Assembly: GCA_016195665.1 (NCBI GenBank)
Contig: JACPZD010000036.1
Coordinates: 62,001 to 126,000 of the forward strand
Source of the DNA: Gammaproteobacteria bacterium
GTDB taxonomy: Bacteria > Pseudomonadota > Gammaproteobacteria > SURF-13
Length of the DNA stretch: 64,000 bases
Reading direction: 5' to 3'
The position numbers and the translations under genes were made by a program. Numbering within the stretch: the first letter of the stretch is position 1; each line of letters begins with the position of its first letter. The notes below the pieces were generated by a model. That model ran no database searches and was not told the DNA's origin. It saw nothing but the letters and a program-made list of their open reading frames with translations. Shown here one piece after another: positions 1-8,282 of this stretch.

Positions 1-455
1 CAAGCGAAGCGTTCGCCGGGCGCATTGGAGATTTTCTGACCGATCAGGTTCCAGGCTTCATCCCAGCCTATCGGAGTGAGCTTGCCGTCCTTGCGCAGCA
101 GCGGCTGAGTAATGCGGTCCGGGTTGTAGTGACCCTGTATACCGGCCTGGCCCATTTGACACAGCTTGCCGCGGTTCAACGGCGAATCGGGGTTGCCTTC
201 CAGCTTCAAGGCGTGTCCTTCACGCACCCGGCCGTGGATGCCGCAGAAGGCCGCGCATTGCATGCAGGTGGAGGCATACCATACGCCGATGCCCGGTATG
301 ACGTACTCTTCGGGGGAAAGGTAGGACATCACCGTTTCCTTACCCTGCTCCAGCGTCACCGTGGAGGGGAGGTCGCAACCGGCAAGCCCCGCACCCGCTG
401 CGCTCCAGCCCATTAATTTGAGAAAGCCCCTGCGGTTTATTTCGCTACCACTCAT
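1..455 (-). CDS. Molybdopterin oxidoreductase, Tat-exported lipoprotein (5' part only)
   Basis: The first 151 codons of a complex iron-sulfur molybdoenzyme-type protein; the rest lies beyond the left edge. The N-terminus has a twin-arginine motif (NRRGFLK, residues 7-13) followed by a hydrophobic stretch ending in a lipobox (GLAGC, Cys27), so it is probably exported folded and lipid-anchored. A C-x2-C-x3-C motif (CMQCAAFC) and a later Cys (KLCQMG) would bind one 4Fe-4S cluster, and the GWDEAWNLI stretch is typical of this superfamily. The pentaheme cytochrome gene ends 37 bases upstream. That order resembles the ActA-ActB start of alternative complex III or a related quinol/cytochrome oxidoreductase (Psr/Qrc-like). 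Which member it is cannot be told without the remaining subunits. Confidence 0.85.
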   Translation of the reverse strand, partial: MSGSEINRRGFLKLMGWSAAGAGLAGCDLPSTVTLEQGKETVMSYLSPEEYVIPGIGVWYASTCMQCAAFCGIHGRVREGHALKLEGNPDSPLNRGKLCQMGQAGIQGHYNPDRITQPLLRKDGKLTPIGWDEAWNLIGQKISNAPGERFA

Positions 456-492
456 AGCTGTTCATCCGTTCGTGTTTTCAAATTAAGGCTGA

Positions 493-1092
493 TTATTTAT
501 GACACTTCCAACAGTCGCCGGGTCCGCCGTTGGCTTCATGGCACGCGACACACCAGCCCATGGTCATCGGCTTTACCTTTCGCGCCACCGTCATCTCCCT
601 GAGATCGCCATGACAAGCGGCACACACCGGCGCCACGGTGTCCACGGAAAGCTCCTGTACCAGCTCCTCGTTATCGAAGATGAATTTCTTGAGGTGCTTT
701 TCGTGGGTGAAATGAACGAAATCGGGCACGTCGTGCACCTTCTTCCAGGGGATGGATTGGCGCTTTTCCCAATACTCGGTGAGCTTCTGGATGCGCGGCT
801 TGTCGGTGGCGATGACGCGATGACAGCCCATGCACTTACTGGTGGGTGGGATGCCGGCCACCTTGCTGCGGCGGCCGTAGCTGTGGCAGTAGAGGCAGTT
901 GATCTTGTTTACCTTGGTATGGATGTCGTGCGGGAACTCGATGGGCTGTTCGACCACGTCACCGTTGTAGTCGCCCGGCGGAGGGACAGGATATTTAATA
1001 TTGGGGGCTTCCGACGCGGCAGCGCTCGTCCCAATCAGGAAGCCGCCGACACACAGGAAGGTCAATAACCAACGCCGAAGTAAGTCATTCAT
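493..1092 (-). CDS. Pentaheme c-type cytochrome (ActA / cytochrome c3-like)
   Basis: Protein of 199 residues with an N-terminal membrane anchor or signal (LLTFLCVGGFLIGTSAAAS) and five CxxCH heme-binding motifs: CLYCH, CMGCH, CAACH, CVACH and CWKCH at the very C-terminus. Additional His residues (FPHDIH, FTHEKH) are likely distal ligands. Five hemes and position just upstream of a molybdopterin-type gene match the ActA subunit of alternative complex III, which passes electrons from quinol oxidation to periplasmic acceptors; related families have six hemes (QrcA). The ATG at 1092 was chosen over an upstream in-frame start because the signal peptide begins right after it. It probably starts the operon. 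Confidence 0.85.
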   Translation of the reverse strand: MNDLLRRWLLTFLCVGGFLIGTSAAASEAPNIKYPVPPPGDYNGDVVEQPIEFPHDIHTKVNKINCLYCHSYGRRSKVAGIPPTSKCMGCHRVIATDKPRIQKLTEYWEKRQSIPWKKVHDVPDFVHFTHEKHLKKFIFDNEELVQELSVDTVAPVCAACHGDLREMTVARKVKPMTMGWCVACHEANGGPGDCWKCHK

Positions 1093-1654
1093 CTTGTTAG
1101 TTCCGCTGTCTGGAAAACACGCACATTTCAAAACGCCCGCTGACCCTCTCATACCCTCTTAGGGACCAAGCGAACACACGGGAAACAGGCCGACGATGCC
1201 TTGGTAACTCGTAAAACCCGAGGCGCGCGGCAACAGCACGCCCTAACCTTTAGCGATTATGTCGGCCTAAGTGACTCACCCGGGGAATTGTTTGCAGAAT
1301 ATGCCTCGACGACCACGGCTACCGCGTCGGCATTTGCAAAAAACGCATCCTTAAAACACTCATCACAACAGGGAGCGACAGGGTGGGCGCCCAACTCAGC
1401 CTACACAATACTCAAAAGCAAAGCTCCCCTAAACGAGTAGATCATTGTCGAACTTCAAATCGTAAATCAACGCAAAGAGTGATGTCAATACTATTACAAG
1501 CCACATCAAAAATATGGCTCTCACTACATTGACACCGTGTCATCTAAGGTATACTCGCGGCAGGGTGGCCATAACTACTCATCAGTTATCCCAAAAGAGT
1601 CAATGACTTAAGCCCGTAAAACAGTTATCTCACAAAACATATCAGGGAGATCTT
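1093..1654. other. Intergenic region between divergent cytochrome operon and sspA
   Basis: About 560 bases with no convincing gene. An open frame at 1201-1440 has no recognisable domain, no good ribosome site and composition unlike the flanking genes, so I do not call it. The right part is AT-rich and must hold the sspA promoter. The left part should hold the promoter of the leftward cytochrome operon; I see no clear sigma-70 pair there. Confidence 0.6.
1529..1555 (+). promoter_or_regulatory. Possible sigma-70 promoter for sspAB
   Basis: A perfect -35 box TTGACA (1529-1534) is followed after 15 bases by TATACT (1550-1555). The spacer is shorter than the ideal 17, so strength is uncertain. 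It lies about 100 bases upstream of the sspA start in an AT-rich stretch and is the best match in this gap. Confidence 0.35.
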
Positions 1655-2281
1655 ATGTCGTTAATTATCAATAGAAGATCGGTCATGACTCTCTACTCCG
1701 GCCCGGTTTGTCCCTTCAGCCACCGCACCCGCTTTGCGCTCGCCGAAAAGAATATCGCGGTGGATATTATCCACGTAGATCCCGAACACCTGCCTGAAGA
1801 CGTGATAGACCTAAACCCCTACCATACCTTGCCTACCCTCGTAGACCGCGATCTGGTGCTTTATAACTCGCTCATTATCATGGAATATCTGGATGAGCGC
1901 TTTCCGCATCCGCCGCTGATGCCGGTGGACCCGGTGTCGAGGGCGCGGGCGCGGCTCATGATGTACCGTATCGAACAGGATTGGTACAGCGCCGTCGAAG
2001 AACTGGAAAATCCGGACAATCACCGCCTCAGCAAGGCCCGCAAGGCCCTTCGGGACAGCCTGACCGCCAGCGATCCGCTGTTCGGGCAAAAGACCTTCTT
2101 CATGAACGATGAGTTGTCGCTGGTGGACTGCGTTATAGGGCCGATTCTGTGGCGCTTACCGCATCTGGGGGTCGAATTGCCGCCCCAGGCGAAGCACATC
2201 GCCAAATATTCGGCGCGGCTGTTCGCCCGCGCGGGCTTCCTGGCCAGCCTCACGGAGGCCGAGCGGGAAATGCGAGTCTAA
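1655..2281 (+). CDS. sspA: Stringent starvation protein A
   Basis: GST-fold protein of 208 residues that in enterobacteria binds RNA polymerase and helps survival in stationary phase and under acid or starvation stress. The N-terminal thioredoxin-like domain has the SspA signature RSVMTLYSGPVCPFSHR, and the all-alpha C-terminal half has the FFMNDELSLVDCVIGPILWRL type helix. Length is close to the family norm of 205-215. The ATG at 1655 follows AGGGAG at a good distance, and the N-terminus aligns with known SspA proteins. sspB follows 90 bases downstream. In many gammaproteobacteria sspAB follow the cytochrome bc1 genes; here a divergent ACIII-like operon is the neighbour instead. Confidence 0.95.
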   Translation: MSLIINRRSVMTLYSGPVCPFSHRTRFALAEKNIAVDIIHVDPEHLPEDVIDLNPYHTLPTLVDRDLVLYNSLIIMEYLDERFPHPPLMPVDPVSRARARLMMYRIEQDWYSAVEELENPDNHRLSKARKALRDSLTASDPLFGQKTFFMNDELSLVDCVIGPILWRLPHLGVELPPQAKHIAKYSARLFARAGFLASLTEAEREMRV

Positions 2282-2371
2282 CAGCCCGCTGAAAAACGTC
2301 ATGGATGACTTTTCCAGAGTTTCCTAAAGTCGTGTAAAATAGCACCCCAGTGTCAGCTATTGGGAAAGACA

Positions 2372-2773
2372 ATGAACAGCCCTCCTATCAATATGGAGAT
2401 GACCTCCAGCCGCCCCTACCTGATCCGCGCGATCCACACCTGGATCGTGGACAACGGACTTGCCCCTCACCTGCTCGTCAACGTGACCGGGCCGGAGGTG
2501 AATGTACCTGTCAAGTACGTGCAGAACGGCAAGATCATCCTCAACACCAGCCTCTCCGCCGCTCATAATCTGGAAATCGGCAATGAGCTGATCGAGTTCA
2601 ACGCCCGCTTCGGTGGAACAGCCACCCACGTCAGCATACCGATCTCCGCCGTGCTGGCGATCTACGCCCGCGAGAATGGTCAGGGCATGGTCTTTAATGA
2701 ACTGGAGGGCGGCACACCCCCCAAACCCAACGCCGTCAAGCCCGGAAAACCCAAGCTTACACTGGTCAAATAA
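2372..2773 (+). CDS. sspB: ClpXP protease specificity-enhancing factor SspB
   Basis: Protein of 133 residues that binds ssrA-tagged and some other substrates and delivers them to ClpXP. The substrate-binding fold is recognised by SSRPYLIRAIHTWIVDNG and by GNELIEFNARFGG. A flexible Pro/Lys-rich linker ends in KPKLTLVK, the C-terminal ClpX-docking (XB) tail. I use the ATG at 2372, preceded by GGGAAAG, instead of a TTG 12 bases earlier. It forms an operon with sspA and is closed by a terminator directly downstream. Confidence 0.95.
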   Translation: MNSPPINMEMTSSRPYLIRAIHTWIVDNGLAPHLLVNVTGPEVNVPVKYVQNGKIILNTSLSAAHNLEIGNELIEFNARFGGTATHVSIPISAVLAIYARENGQGMVFNELEGGTPPKPNAVKPGKPKLTLVK

Positions 2774-2785
2774 CGCGCTACTTCC

Positions 2786-2823
2786 AGGGAAGCTCTGAGT
2801 TATTCAGAGGTTCCTTTATTTTT
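2786..2823 (+). terminator. Rho-independent terminator after sspB
   Basis: Stem CTCTGA / TCAGAG (2793-2798 with 2804-2809) with loop GTTAT, extended past a G-G mismatch by GGAA / TTCC (2788-2791 with 2811-2814), then the T-rich run TTTATTTTT. It begins 13 bases after the sspB stop codon. Confidence 0.8.
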
Positions 2824-2969
2824 GCATCTTGTATCTTTCTCTCTTGCATCTGTCTTTAATCCAGACATTCAAACAGCTTGACGACGCACCGTACACCCGG
2901 AAATATTTCCCATTCGGCAGGTAATGGCGTATCATCAAATCTTACCTAATCTTACCTTTTAGAGACCAC

Positions 2970-3218
2970 ATGGAAAACACTAAACTATCCAGCAAAGGGC
3001 AGGTCATTATACCCAAGCCCGTGAGAGACGCGCATAAATGGGATGCCGGCACCGAGTTTGTCATCCAGGAGAAGGGTAATGGAATTCTATTGAAACCTAT
3101 AACCCCCTTCAAGCCGGCCCGGCTTGAAGACGTATTCGGATGTCTCCACCACAAAGGCAAGCCTCTATCTCTCGAAGAGATGGATGAAGCCATTGCACTA
3201 GGCGCGCGAAAACGCTAA
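2970..3218 (+). CDS. vapB: AbrB/MazE-like antitoxin (VapB)
   Basis: Protein of 82 residues with the SpoVT/AbrB swapped-hairpin DNA-binding domain (TKLSSKGQVIIPKPVRD, residues 4-20), which typically binds the operator of its own operon. The C-terminal half (LEEMDEAIALGARKR) is of the type that wraps around and blocks a PIN toxin. Its stop codon overlaps the toxin start by one base (TAATG), typical of translationally coupled type II toxin-antitoxin pairs. Expression is presumably self-repressed by the complex. Confidence 0.9.
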   Translation: MENTKLSSKGQVIIPKPVRDAHKWDAGTEFVIQEKGNGILLKPITPFKPARLEDVFGCLHHKGKPLSLEEMDEAIALGARKR

Positions 3219-3619
3219 TGCTGGCCGTTGATACCAATATTATCGTAAGACTCGCCGTCACCGATGACCCCGAACAAACCGGGATCGTTCGACACCTATT
3301 TGCCCATAGCGAGATTTGGATATCGAAAACCGTACTACTCGAAACTGAATGGGTATTACGCTACAAATATGCCAACACGGCGAGAGAAATTCACGGTTTT
3401 TTCATAAAACTGCTTGGCCTGCCCAATGTCGCTTGCGAAAGCAATGAGCAAATTGCCAAGGCGCTTGCCTGGTATAAAGCGGGCATGGATTTAGCCGATG
3501 CACTGCACCTCGCATCAAGCAGCCTCGCCGCCCGGTTTGTTACCTTTGACAAAGACTGCGGCAAAAAGGCAGCCAGACTAAAAACCAAACCGCGCGTAAG
3601 GATAGCGGTGGCGGATTGA
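3218..3619 (+). CDS. vapC: VapC-type PIN-domain ribonuclease toxin
   Basis: PIN-domain protein of 133 residues. Acidic metal-binding residues are visible: AVDTNI (Asp5), LETEW, DLADALHLA and FVTFDKD. These make the four-acid active site used by VapC toxins to cleave RNA, in known cases tRNA or 23S rRNA. It overlaps the antitoxin gene by one base. The nearest family is the PIN group in which an AbrB-type antitoxin partners the toxin. It appears intact. Confidence 0.9.
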   Translation: MLAVDTNIIVRLAVTDDPEQTGIVRHLFAHSEIWISKTVLLETEWVLRYKYANTAREIHGFFIKLLGLPNVACESNEQIAKALAWYKAGMDLADALHLASSSLAARFVTFDKDCGKKAARLKTKPRVRIAVAD

Positions 3620-3718
3620 GGATGTGCTTTACTTAACTTGTTGGACTTCCCCTTAAACTACATGACCCCTCTCAGCTCTCCTCAACTACGACCCCTCTCA
3701 GCTATTGTGCAGAGTCCA

Positions 3719-4306
3719 CTATTTCACTGTGTCCTGGTACTCGAACAATTTTACTACTTTCTGCACGCCCTCGGTCTGGCGTGCAATCTCACCCGCCAAT
3801 TTACCTTCAGCTTGGGTCACCAGGCCCAGCAGATAAACAGTTCCGCGCTCCGACACGACCTTCACCAGCGTGGAATCAAAGCCCTTGGTGGCGATCATGC
3901 GCGCCTTGACCTTGCTGGTCAGCAGGGCGTCATTGCTGCGCGAACCGAACGAACTGGGCGCCGCGACGACGGTCTCGTTATGCACCTTTTTGACCTTGTC
4001 GAGCCCGCTCACGATTTTGTAGGCGCGCTGACCCAGTTGCTGTGTCGGCGTCTCGCCGGTCATCAGTACGACATTGTTGTAGCTGGTGACATTGAGATGG
4101 GTCTGGTCGCGAATCTCTTTGTCCGCATTGAGCGCGCCCATAGCTTTAACTTCGATGGTTTCGTCATCCACGATGGTGTCCGCTGTACGTCGGTCGTGCG
4201 CGACCGCTATGCCGGTGGCGGCGCCGCCGACCACTACCGCCGCGCAACCCTGCAATAAGGCCGCTGACAACGCTACTGCTGCTAGTAAAGAAAATGTAGA
4301 GTTCAT
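3719..4306 (-). CDS. dolP: BON-domain outer-membrane lipoprotein DolP (YraP)
   Basis: Lipoprotein of 195 residues with signal peptide and lipobox (ALLQGC), a short Ala/Gly/Val-rich linker, then two BON domains (roughly residues 45-115 and 125-190, second containing GTVYLLGLVTQAE). DolP binds anionic phospholipids, localises to the division site and maintains outer-membrane integrity. The ATG at 4306 is preceded by GGAGA; an upstream in-frame start lacks this. It is the last gene of the yraN-diaA-dolP set, starting 4 bases after diaA, as in enterobacteria. Confidence 0.92.
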   Translation of the reverse strand: MNSTFSLLAAVALSAALLQGCAAVVVGGAATGIAVAHDRRTADTIVDDETIEVKAMGALNADKEIRDQTHLNVTSYNNVVLMTGETPTQQLGQRAYKIVSGLDKVKKVHNETVVAAPSSFGSRSNDALLTSKVKARMIATKGFDSTLVKVVSERGTVYLLGLVTQAEGKLAGEIARQTEGVQKVVKLFEYQDTVK

Positions 4307-4310
4307 GGGT

Positions 4311-4922
<612 letters not shown>

Positions 4923-4990
4923 CTAATCCCTAAAGGCCCAAAATCATTCCGCCATCCCTGGCGAGACTTCAGTGCATCACCTGGGCCCCA

Positions 4991-5012
4991 GCCAGTACGT
5001 CCTCGTACTGGC
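4991..5012. repeat. Perfect 9-bp stem hairpin between yraN and diaA
   Basis: GCCAGTACG (4991-4999) pairs perfectly with CGTACTGGC (5004-5012) around a TCCT loop. It lies in the 143-base gap within an otherwise tightly packed operon. No T-run follows on either strand, so it is not a classic terminator. It could be an attenuating or mRNA-stabilising hairpin, or a REP-like unit. Confidence 0.6.
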
Positions 5013-5047
5013 GTTCGCGGCACCTAACCCGCCGCTCACCCCTGTTT

Positions 5048-5419
5048 TCACACCTGGAAGGCGTCTTTTACCCATTCCGCTTTATCCTCACCCGCAGCGG
5101 TTAGCACGGCGACTACATCAAAGCGGCAGGGGATGGTTGCGCCCAGCTTACGGTATTGCAGATAGTGTTGCGCGCAGGCGATCAGTCTGGACTGCTTGTG
5201 CCTGTCCACGCTCTCAATGCCTCCTCCGAAGCGAAGGGTGTTGCGGTAACGCACCTCGACAAACACGATGCTGCCCTTGTGTTTCATGATGAGGTCCAGC
5301 TCGCCGCGCTTGCAGCGGTAATTGCGTTCCAGCAATTGCAGGCCTTGCGCCTGAAGATAGCGGCAGGCGAGGTCTTCGGCCTGTTGTCCGCGCAATTGTT
5401 TGGCGGTGGTCTCGCTCAA
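5048..5419 (-). CDS. yraN: UPF0102 / YraN family endonuclease-like protein
   Basis: Protein of 123 residues with a restriction-endonuclease-like fold. The motif GELDLIMKHKGSIVFVEVRYR gives the E...D...E-x-K/R-type catalytic pattern of the family. Function is not firmly established; genetic context links it to DNA processing. I place the start at TTG 5419, which overlaps the lpoA stop (TTGA) and puts the family N-terminus (LSETTAKQLRGQQAEDLACRYL) first. The more upstream in-frame start would add residues without family similarity. Translational coupling to lpoA is likely. Confidence 0.88.
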   Translation of the reverse strand: MSETTAKQLRGQQAEDLACRYLQAQGLQLLERNYRCKRGELDLIMKHKGSIVFVEVRYRNTLRFGGGIESVDRHKQSRLIACAQHYLQYRKLGATIPCRFDVVAVLTAAGEDKAEWVKDAFQV

Positions 5420-7362
5420 CGCGCACCCTCGAGCAACTGCGGCGCGCCGTTGACAAAACGCGCCCATACCAGATGCCGGTGTATGCGGTTGGCGGCGTCC
5501 AGCGTCAGGCTGCCGGTTTCGCCTTCAAAGCGCTCCTCGGGTGCGCCGCGCAGACGGTCGATCTGCGCCAAAAGATGATACGCATCCACGCCCAGCGCAT
5601 AGAGCCGTTTGTATTGTGCGAAGGCGGCGGGCGACTGGCTGGCCAGCGCGTCACGCAAGACCTGCTGAGGGGTATTATCCATCAGCACCCAGGGTATGTC
5701 CGCAAACATAAGACCTTCGAGATCCTGGTCGGCGACCGGCGACGGGTTGGCGCTGTAGACATGTGAGGTCGCGTACACCGGCAATTCGGAGGCGTAAAAA
5801 AATTGTAACAAGGGGCGGATCGTACGCGCCTGCCTCGGCTGCGCCGCGAGGAAGATGAAGTCGGCGTCCTGACGACGCTGTGGTCGAATTTTTTTATTGC
5901 GCTTTTCGCCCGCGTCGGAGTATTTGAGCAGCCTGCGCACCGTGGCGGAAAAATCCACAGCGTCCGGCGGATAACTCTCCTGATCCACGACGATGCCGCC
6001 GCGCTGCTCAAGCCGGTTCTTGAAGGCATTATAAATCCTGTCGCCCCAGTCGCCGCTGGGCGTGAGCACCAGGGCCTGGCTGTGGCCCTCCAGCCAGGCT
6101 CGCTCGGCCGCCTGGCGGGCCTCGTCTTCGGGCGCGAGGCCGAATTGATAGAGATTGATCGGCGCGGCGTCGCTCTCATCGCCGTAGTTCAAGGTGAGGG
6201 TGGGCACGGGCAGCGCACCGAGACTGTACAGACTCTTGACGCCCTCCTTGTCGAGCGGGCCGAGCACCGCGCCGGCGCCCTCCTGCAACGCCTGTTGATA
6301 CATCTCCAACACCTTTGTGGCGCCTTCCTGGGCATTGGCCGCGCCGACATCGTAGACCGTGACGGGGAGATTCCCGCCCGCCTGCGCGCGCGCAGCGGCG
6401 AGCACGCCCTCGCGCACGGCACTCCCCGCCCCGGCGAGGGGGCCGCTGAGGGGTAATAACAGAGCGATCCGGGCTGGGCTCCCTATTGTAGTCGTGAGCG
6501 GAACCGTTGGCGTTACTCCCGGAGCAGGCTCAACGGGGGTTAGACTGGGTGCAGGCGCCGCCGTGATGGTGGCAAGATAGTGCAGCGTCTCTTCCGACGC
6601 GGGATGCTGGCGATAACGATGCCGCCAATCCGCGACCTGGGTCTTATACCGAACCGGGTCTTTGCCTGTGGCGCGGGCGATGGTCACGAGTTCCATCCAG
6701 CCGCTCAACACCTCCGGCGGCCCGGCTGCCAGTTGGCGCAAGGCGTCATCGGACATCATCGCCAGGGCCTGCACGATGCCGCGCTGATTGTCCTGGATGG
6801 CGATAGGGTCGGTGAGCAGCGGCTCCAGGGTTATCCGTGCCCGCGCGGTTTCAATGTGGTTGCCGAGCAGAGAATAGCTCTCCGCGCGCAGCAGGTGAGC
6901 CTCGGCCTGCAAGGAAGGAGCACCGGCTTGGGGCTCTTTGTCGAGCGCCTTCAGGGCATGCTGCGGATCGCCTTCGGACAACGCCACCTGCGCATCAAGT
7001 ACCTGCCTGCGGGTGAGCCGCTCGGCCGGCAAACTTTCCACAGCGACGCTGTCCACCAGCAGACGCGCCTGCTTGATGTCGCCGGCCTGCACATAAGCGC
7101 TGGCGGCGTGTAAGATGTAGTCTTGAAGCTGCGGTTCTGCGGCCTGTTCGGCCAGCGCCTGATAGGCACGCGCCGCACCCAGAAAATCGCCCTGATTTTC
7201 GAGTTCTTGCGCCTGTTGCCCCGTATTTTCGCTACGCACCGGGGCCGGTTGCGCCGGCTTTGTTGTGCTAAACGAAGGTATGCTCAGCGTGCCGCAGGCG
7301 CTCAAGGTCAACGCAAGCAGCACGAGTAATGCTAAGGGGGATACAGCGTGCGGGCGGTTCAT
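5416..7362 (-). CDS. lpoA: Outer-membrane lipoprotein LpoA, activator of PBP1A
   Basis: Lipoprotein of 648 residues (E. coli LpoA is about 680). Signal peptide with lipobox LTLSAC, then an N-terminal TPR-like helical domain (residues about 50-270), a Pro/Thr linker, and a periplasmic-binding-protein-like C-terminal domain beginning at RIALLLPLSGPLAGAG. LpoA reaches through the peptidoglycan to stimulate the synthase PBP1A. The ATG at 7362 begins the signal peptide. It is the first gene of the lpoA-yraN-diaA-dolP operon and is divergent from rsmI, with only 54 bases between starts, so both promoters share that gap. Confidence 0.93.
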   Translation of the reverse strand: MNRPHAVSPLALLVLLALTLSACGTLSIPSFSTTKPAQPAPVRSENTGQQAQELENQGDFLGAARAYQALAEQAAEPQLQDYILHAASAYVQAGDIKQARLLVDSVAVESLPAERLTRRQVLDAQVALSEGDPQHALKALDKEPQAGAPSLQAEAHLLRAESYSLLGNHIETARARITLEPLLTDPIAIQDNQRGIVQALAMMSDDALRQLAAGPPEVLSGWMELVTIARATGKDPVRYKTQVADWRHRYRQHPASEETLHYLATITAAPAPSLTPVEPAPGVTPTVPLTTTIGSPARIALLLPLSGPLAGAGSAVREGVLAAARAQAGGNLPVTVYDVGAANAQEGATKVLEMYQQALQEGAGAVLGPLDKEGVKSLYSLGALPVPTLTLNYGDESDAAPINLYQFGLAPEDEARQAAERAWLEGHSQALVLTPSGDWGDRIYNAFKNRLEQRGGIVVDQESYPPDAVDFSATVRRLLKYSDAGEKRNKKIRPQRRQDADFIFLAAQPRQARTIRPLLQFFYASELPVYATSHVYSANPSPVADQDLEGLMFADIPWVLMDNTPQQVLRDALASQSPAAFAQYKRLYALGVDAYHLLAQIDRLRGAPEERFEGETGSLTLDAANRIHRHLVWARFVNGAPQLLEGAR

Positions 7363-7416
7363 AGTGTGTGAGCTATTACTCTTTAATAGTGGAAGTATCA
7401 TGGTTGGGAGGGTTAA

Positions 7417-8268
7417 GTGTCAATTGATCGCGGAGTGCTTTACATCGTTGCCACGCCGCTCGGCAACCTCGGCGACATGAGCCCGCGCGCGGTGGAGGTG
7501 CTGTCAGGCGTGACGCTGATCGCCACCGAAGACACCCGCCATAGCGCCCCCTTGCTGCGCCACTTCGGTGTCAGAACACCCTGTATCGCCCTGCATGAAC
7601 ACAACGAGCGCGAGGTCAGTCCGGCCATACTGGGACGGCTTGCCAAAGGCGACTCCGTGGCGCTCATCTCCGATGCCGGCACGCCGTTGATCAGTGATCC
7701 CGGCTATCATCTCGTGCACACGGCGCGCGCAAAGGGCATACGGGTGGCGCCTATCCCCGGCCCGTGCGCCCTGATCGCCGCCCTCTCTGCCTCGGGCCTG
7801 CCCTCCGACCGCTTTGTGTTCGAGGGTTTTCTGCCTACCCGCACTGGCCCGCGCCGGACGCGCCTGTCGGAATTGCGCGACGAACCGCGCACGCTGATCC
7901 TTTACGAATCGCCGCACCGGATTCTCGATTGCATTGACGACATGGCGCAGGTATTCGGAGCCGAACGCCGCGCGGTCATCGCGCGCGAACTCACCAAGCT
8001 CTTCGAGACCCTCCATGAGGATACCTTGCCGAGACTGGCGGATTGGCTGCGCGCCGATGAAAATCAGCAGAGAGGCGAGTTTGTGATTCTCGTTCGCGGG
8101 AGTACACTAGAGGCACGGGGCGAGGCCGAAGCACAGCGAGTGGTACAGATTCTCATGACGGAACTGCCCGTCAAACAAGCTGCGGCGCTGGCCGCGCAAA
8201 TTACCGGATTGAAAAAGAATGCCCTGTATGACTACGCCCTACGTCTAAAAGATTCTCAATCTGATTAA
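7417..8268 (+). CDS. rsmI: 16S rRNA (cytidine-1402-2'-O)-methyltransferase RsmI
   Basis: Tetrapyrrole-methylase-fold enzyme of 283 residues that uses SAM to 2'-O-methylate C1402 in the decoding centre. Family motifs are visible: LYIVATPLGNLGDMSPRA near the start, TEDTRHS, LISDAGTPLISDPG and PIPGPCALIAALSASGLP. Start is GTG 7417, with the strong site GGGAGGG just upstream. It is divergent from lpoA, the standard arrangement. Confidence 0.95.
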   Translation: MSIDRGVLYIVATPLGNLGDMSPRAVEVLSGVTLIATEDTRHSAPLLRHFGVRTPCIALHEHNEREVSPAILGRLAKGDSVALISDAGTPLISDPGYHLVHTARAKGIRVAPIPGPCALIAALSASGLPSDRFVFEGFLPTRTGPRRTRLSELRDEPRTLILYESPHRILDCIDDMAQVFGAERRAVIARELTKLFETLHEDTLPRLADWLRADENQQRGEFVILVRGSTLEARGEAEAQRVVQILMTELPVKQAAALAAQITGLKKNALYDYALRLKDSQSD

Positions 8269-8282
8269 ACAACCAGCCTGGA

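Noticed and set aside
499-1068. 189-codon frame on the + strand over the cytochrome gene
   Set aside because: Shadow of the pentaheme cytochrome; the opposite strand has five CxxCH motifs and a signal peptide.
1201-1440. Open frame of 79 codons upstream of sspA
   Set aside because: No family similarity, no ribosome site, and amino-acid composition unlike the real genes; better explained as non-coding.
3660-3710. Short direct repeat GACCCCTCTCAGCT between vapC and dolP
   Set aside because: Only two copies of 14 bases with no symmetry; likely a local duplication with no evident function.
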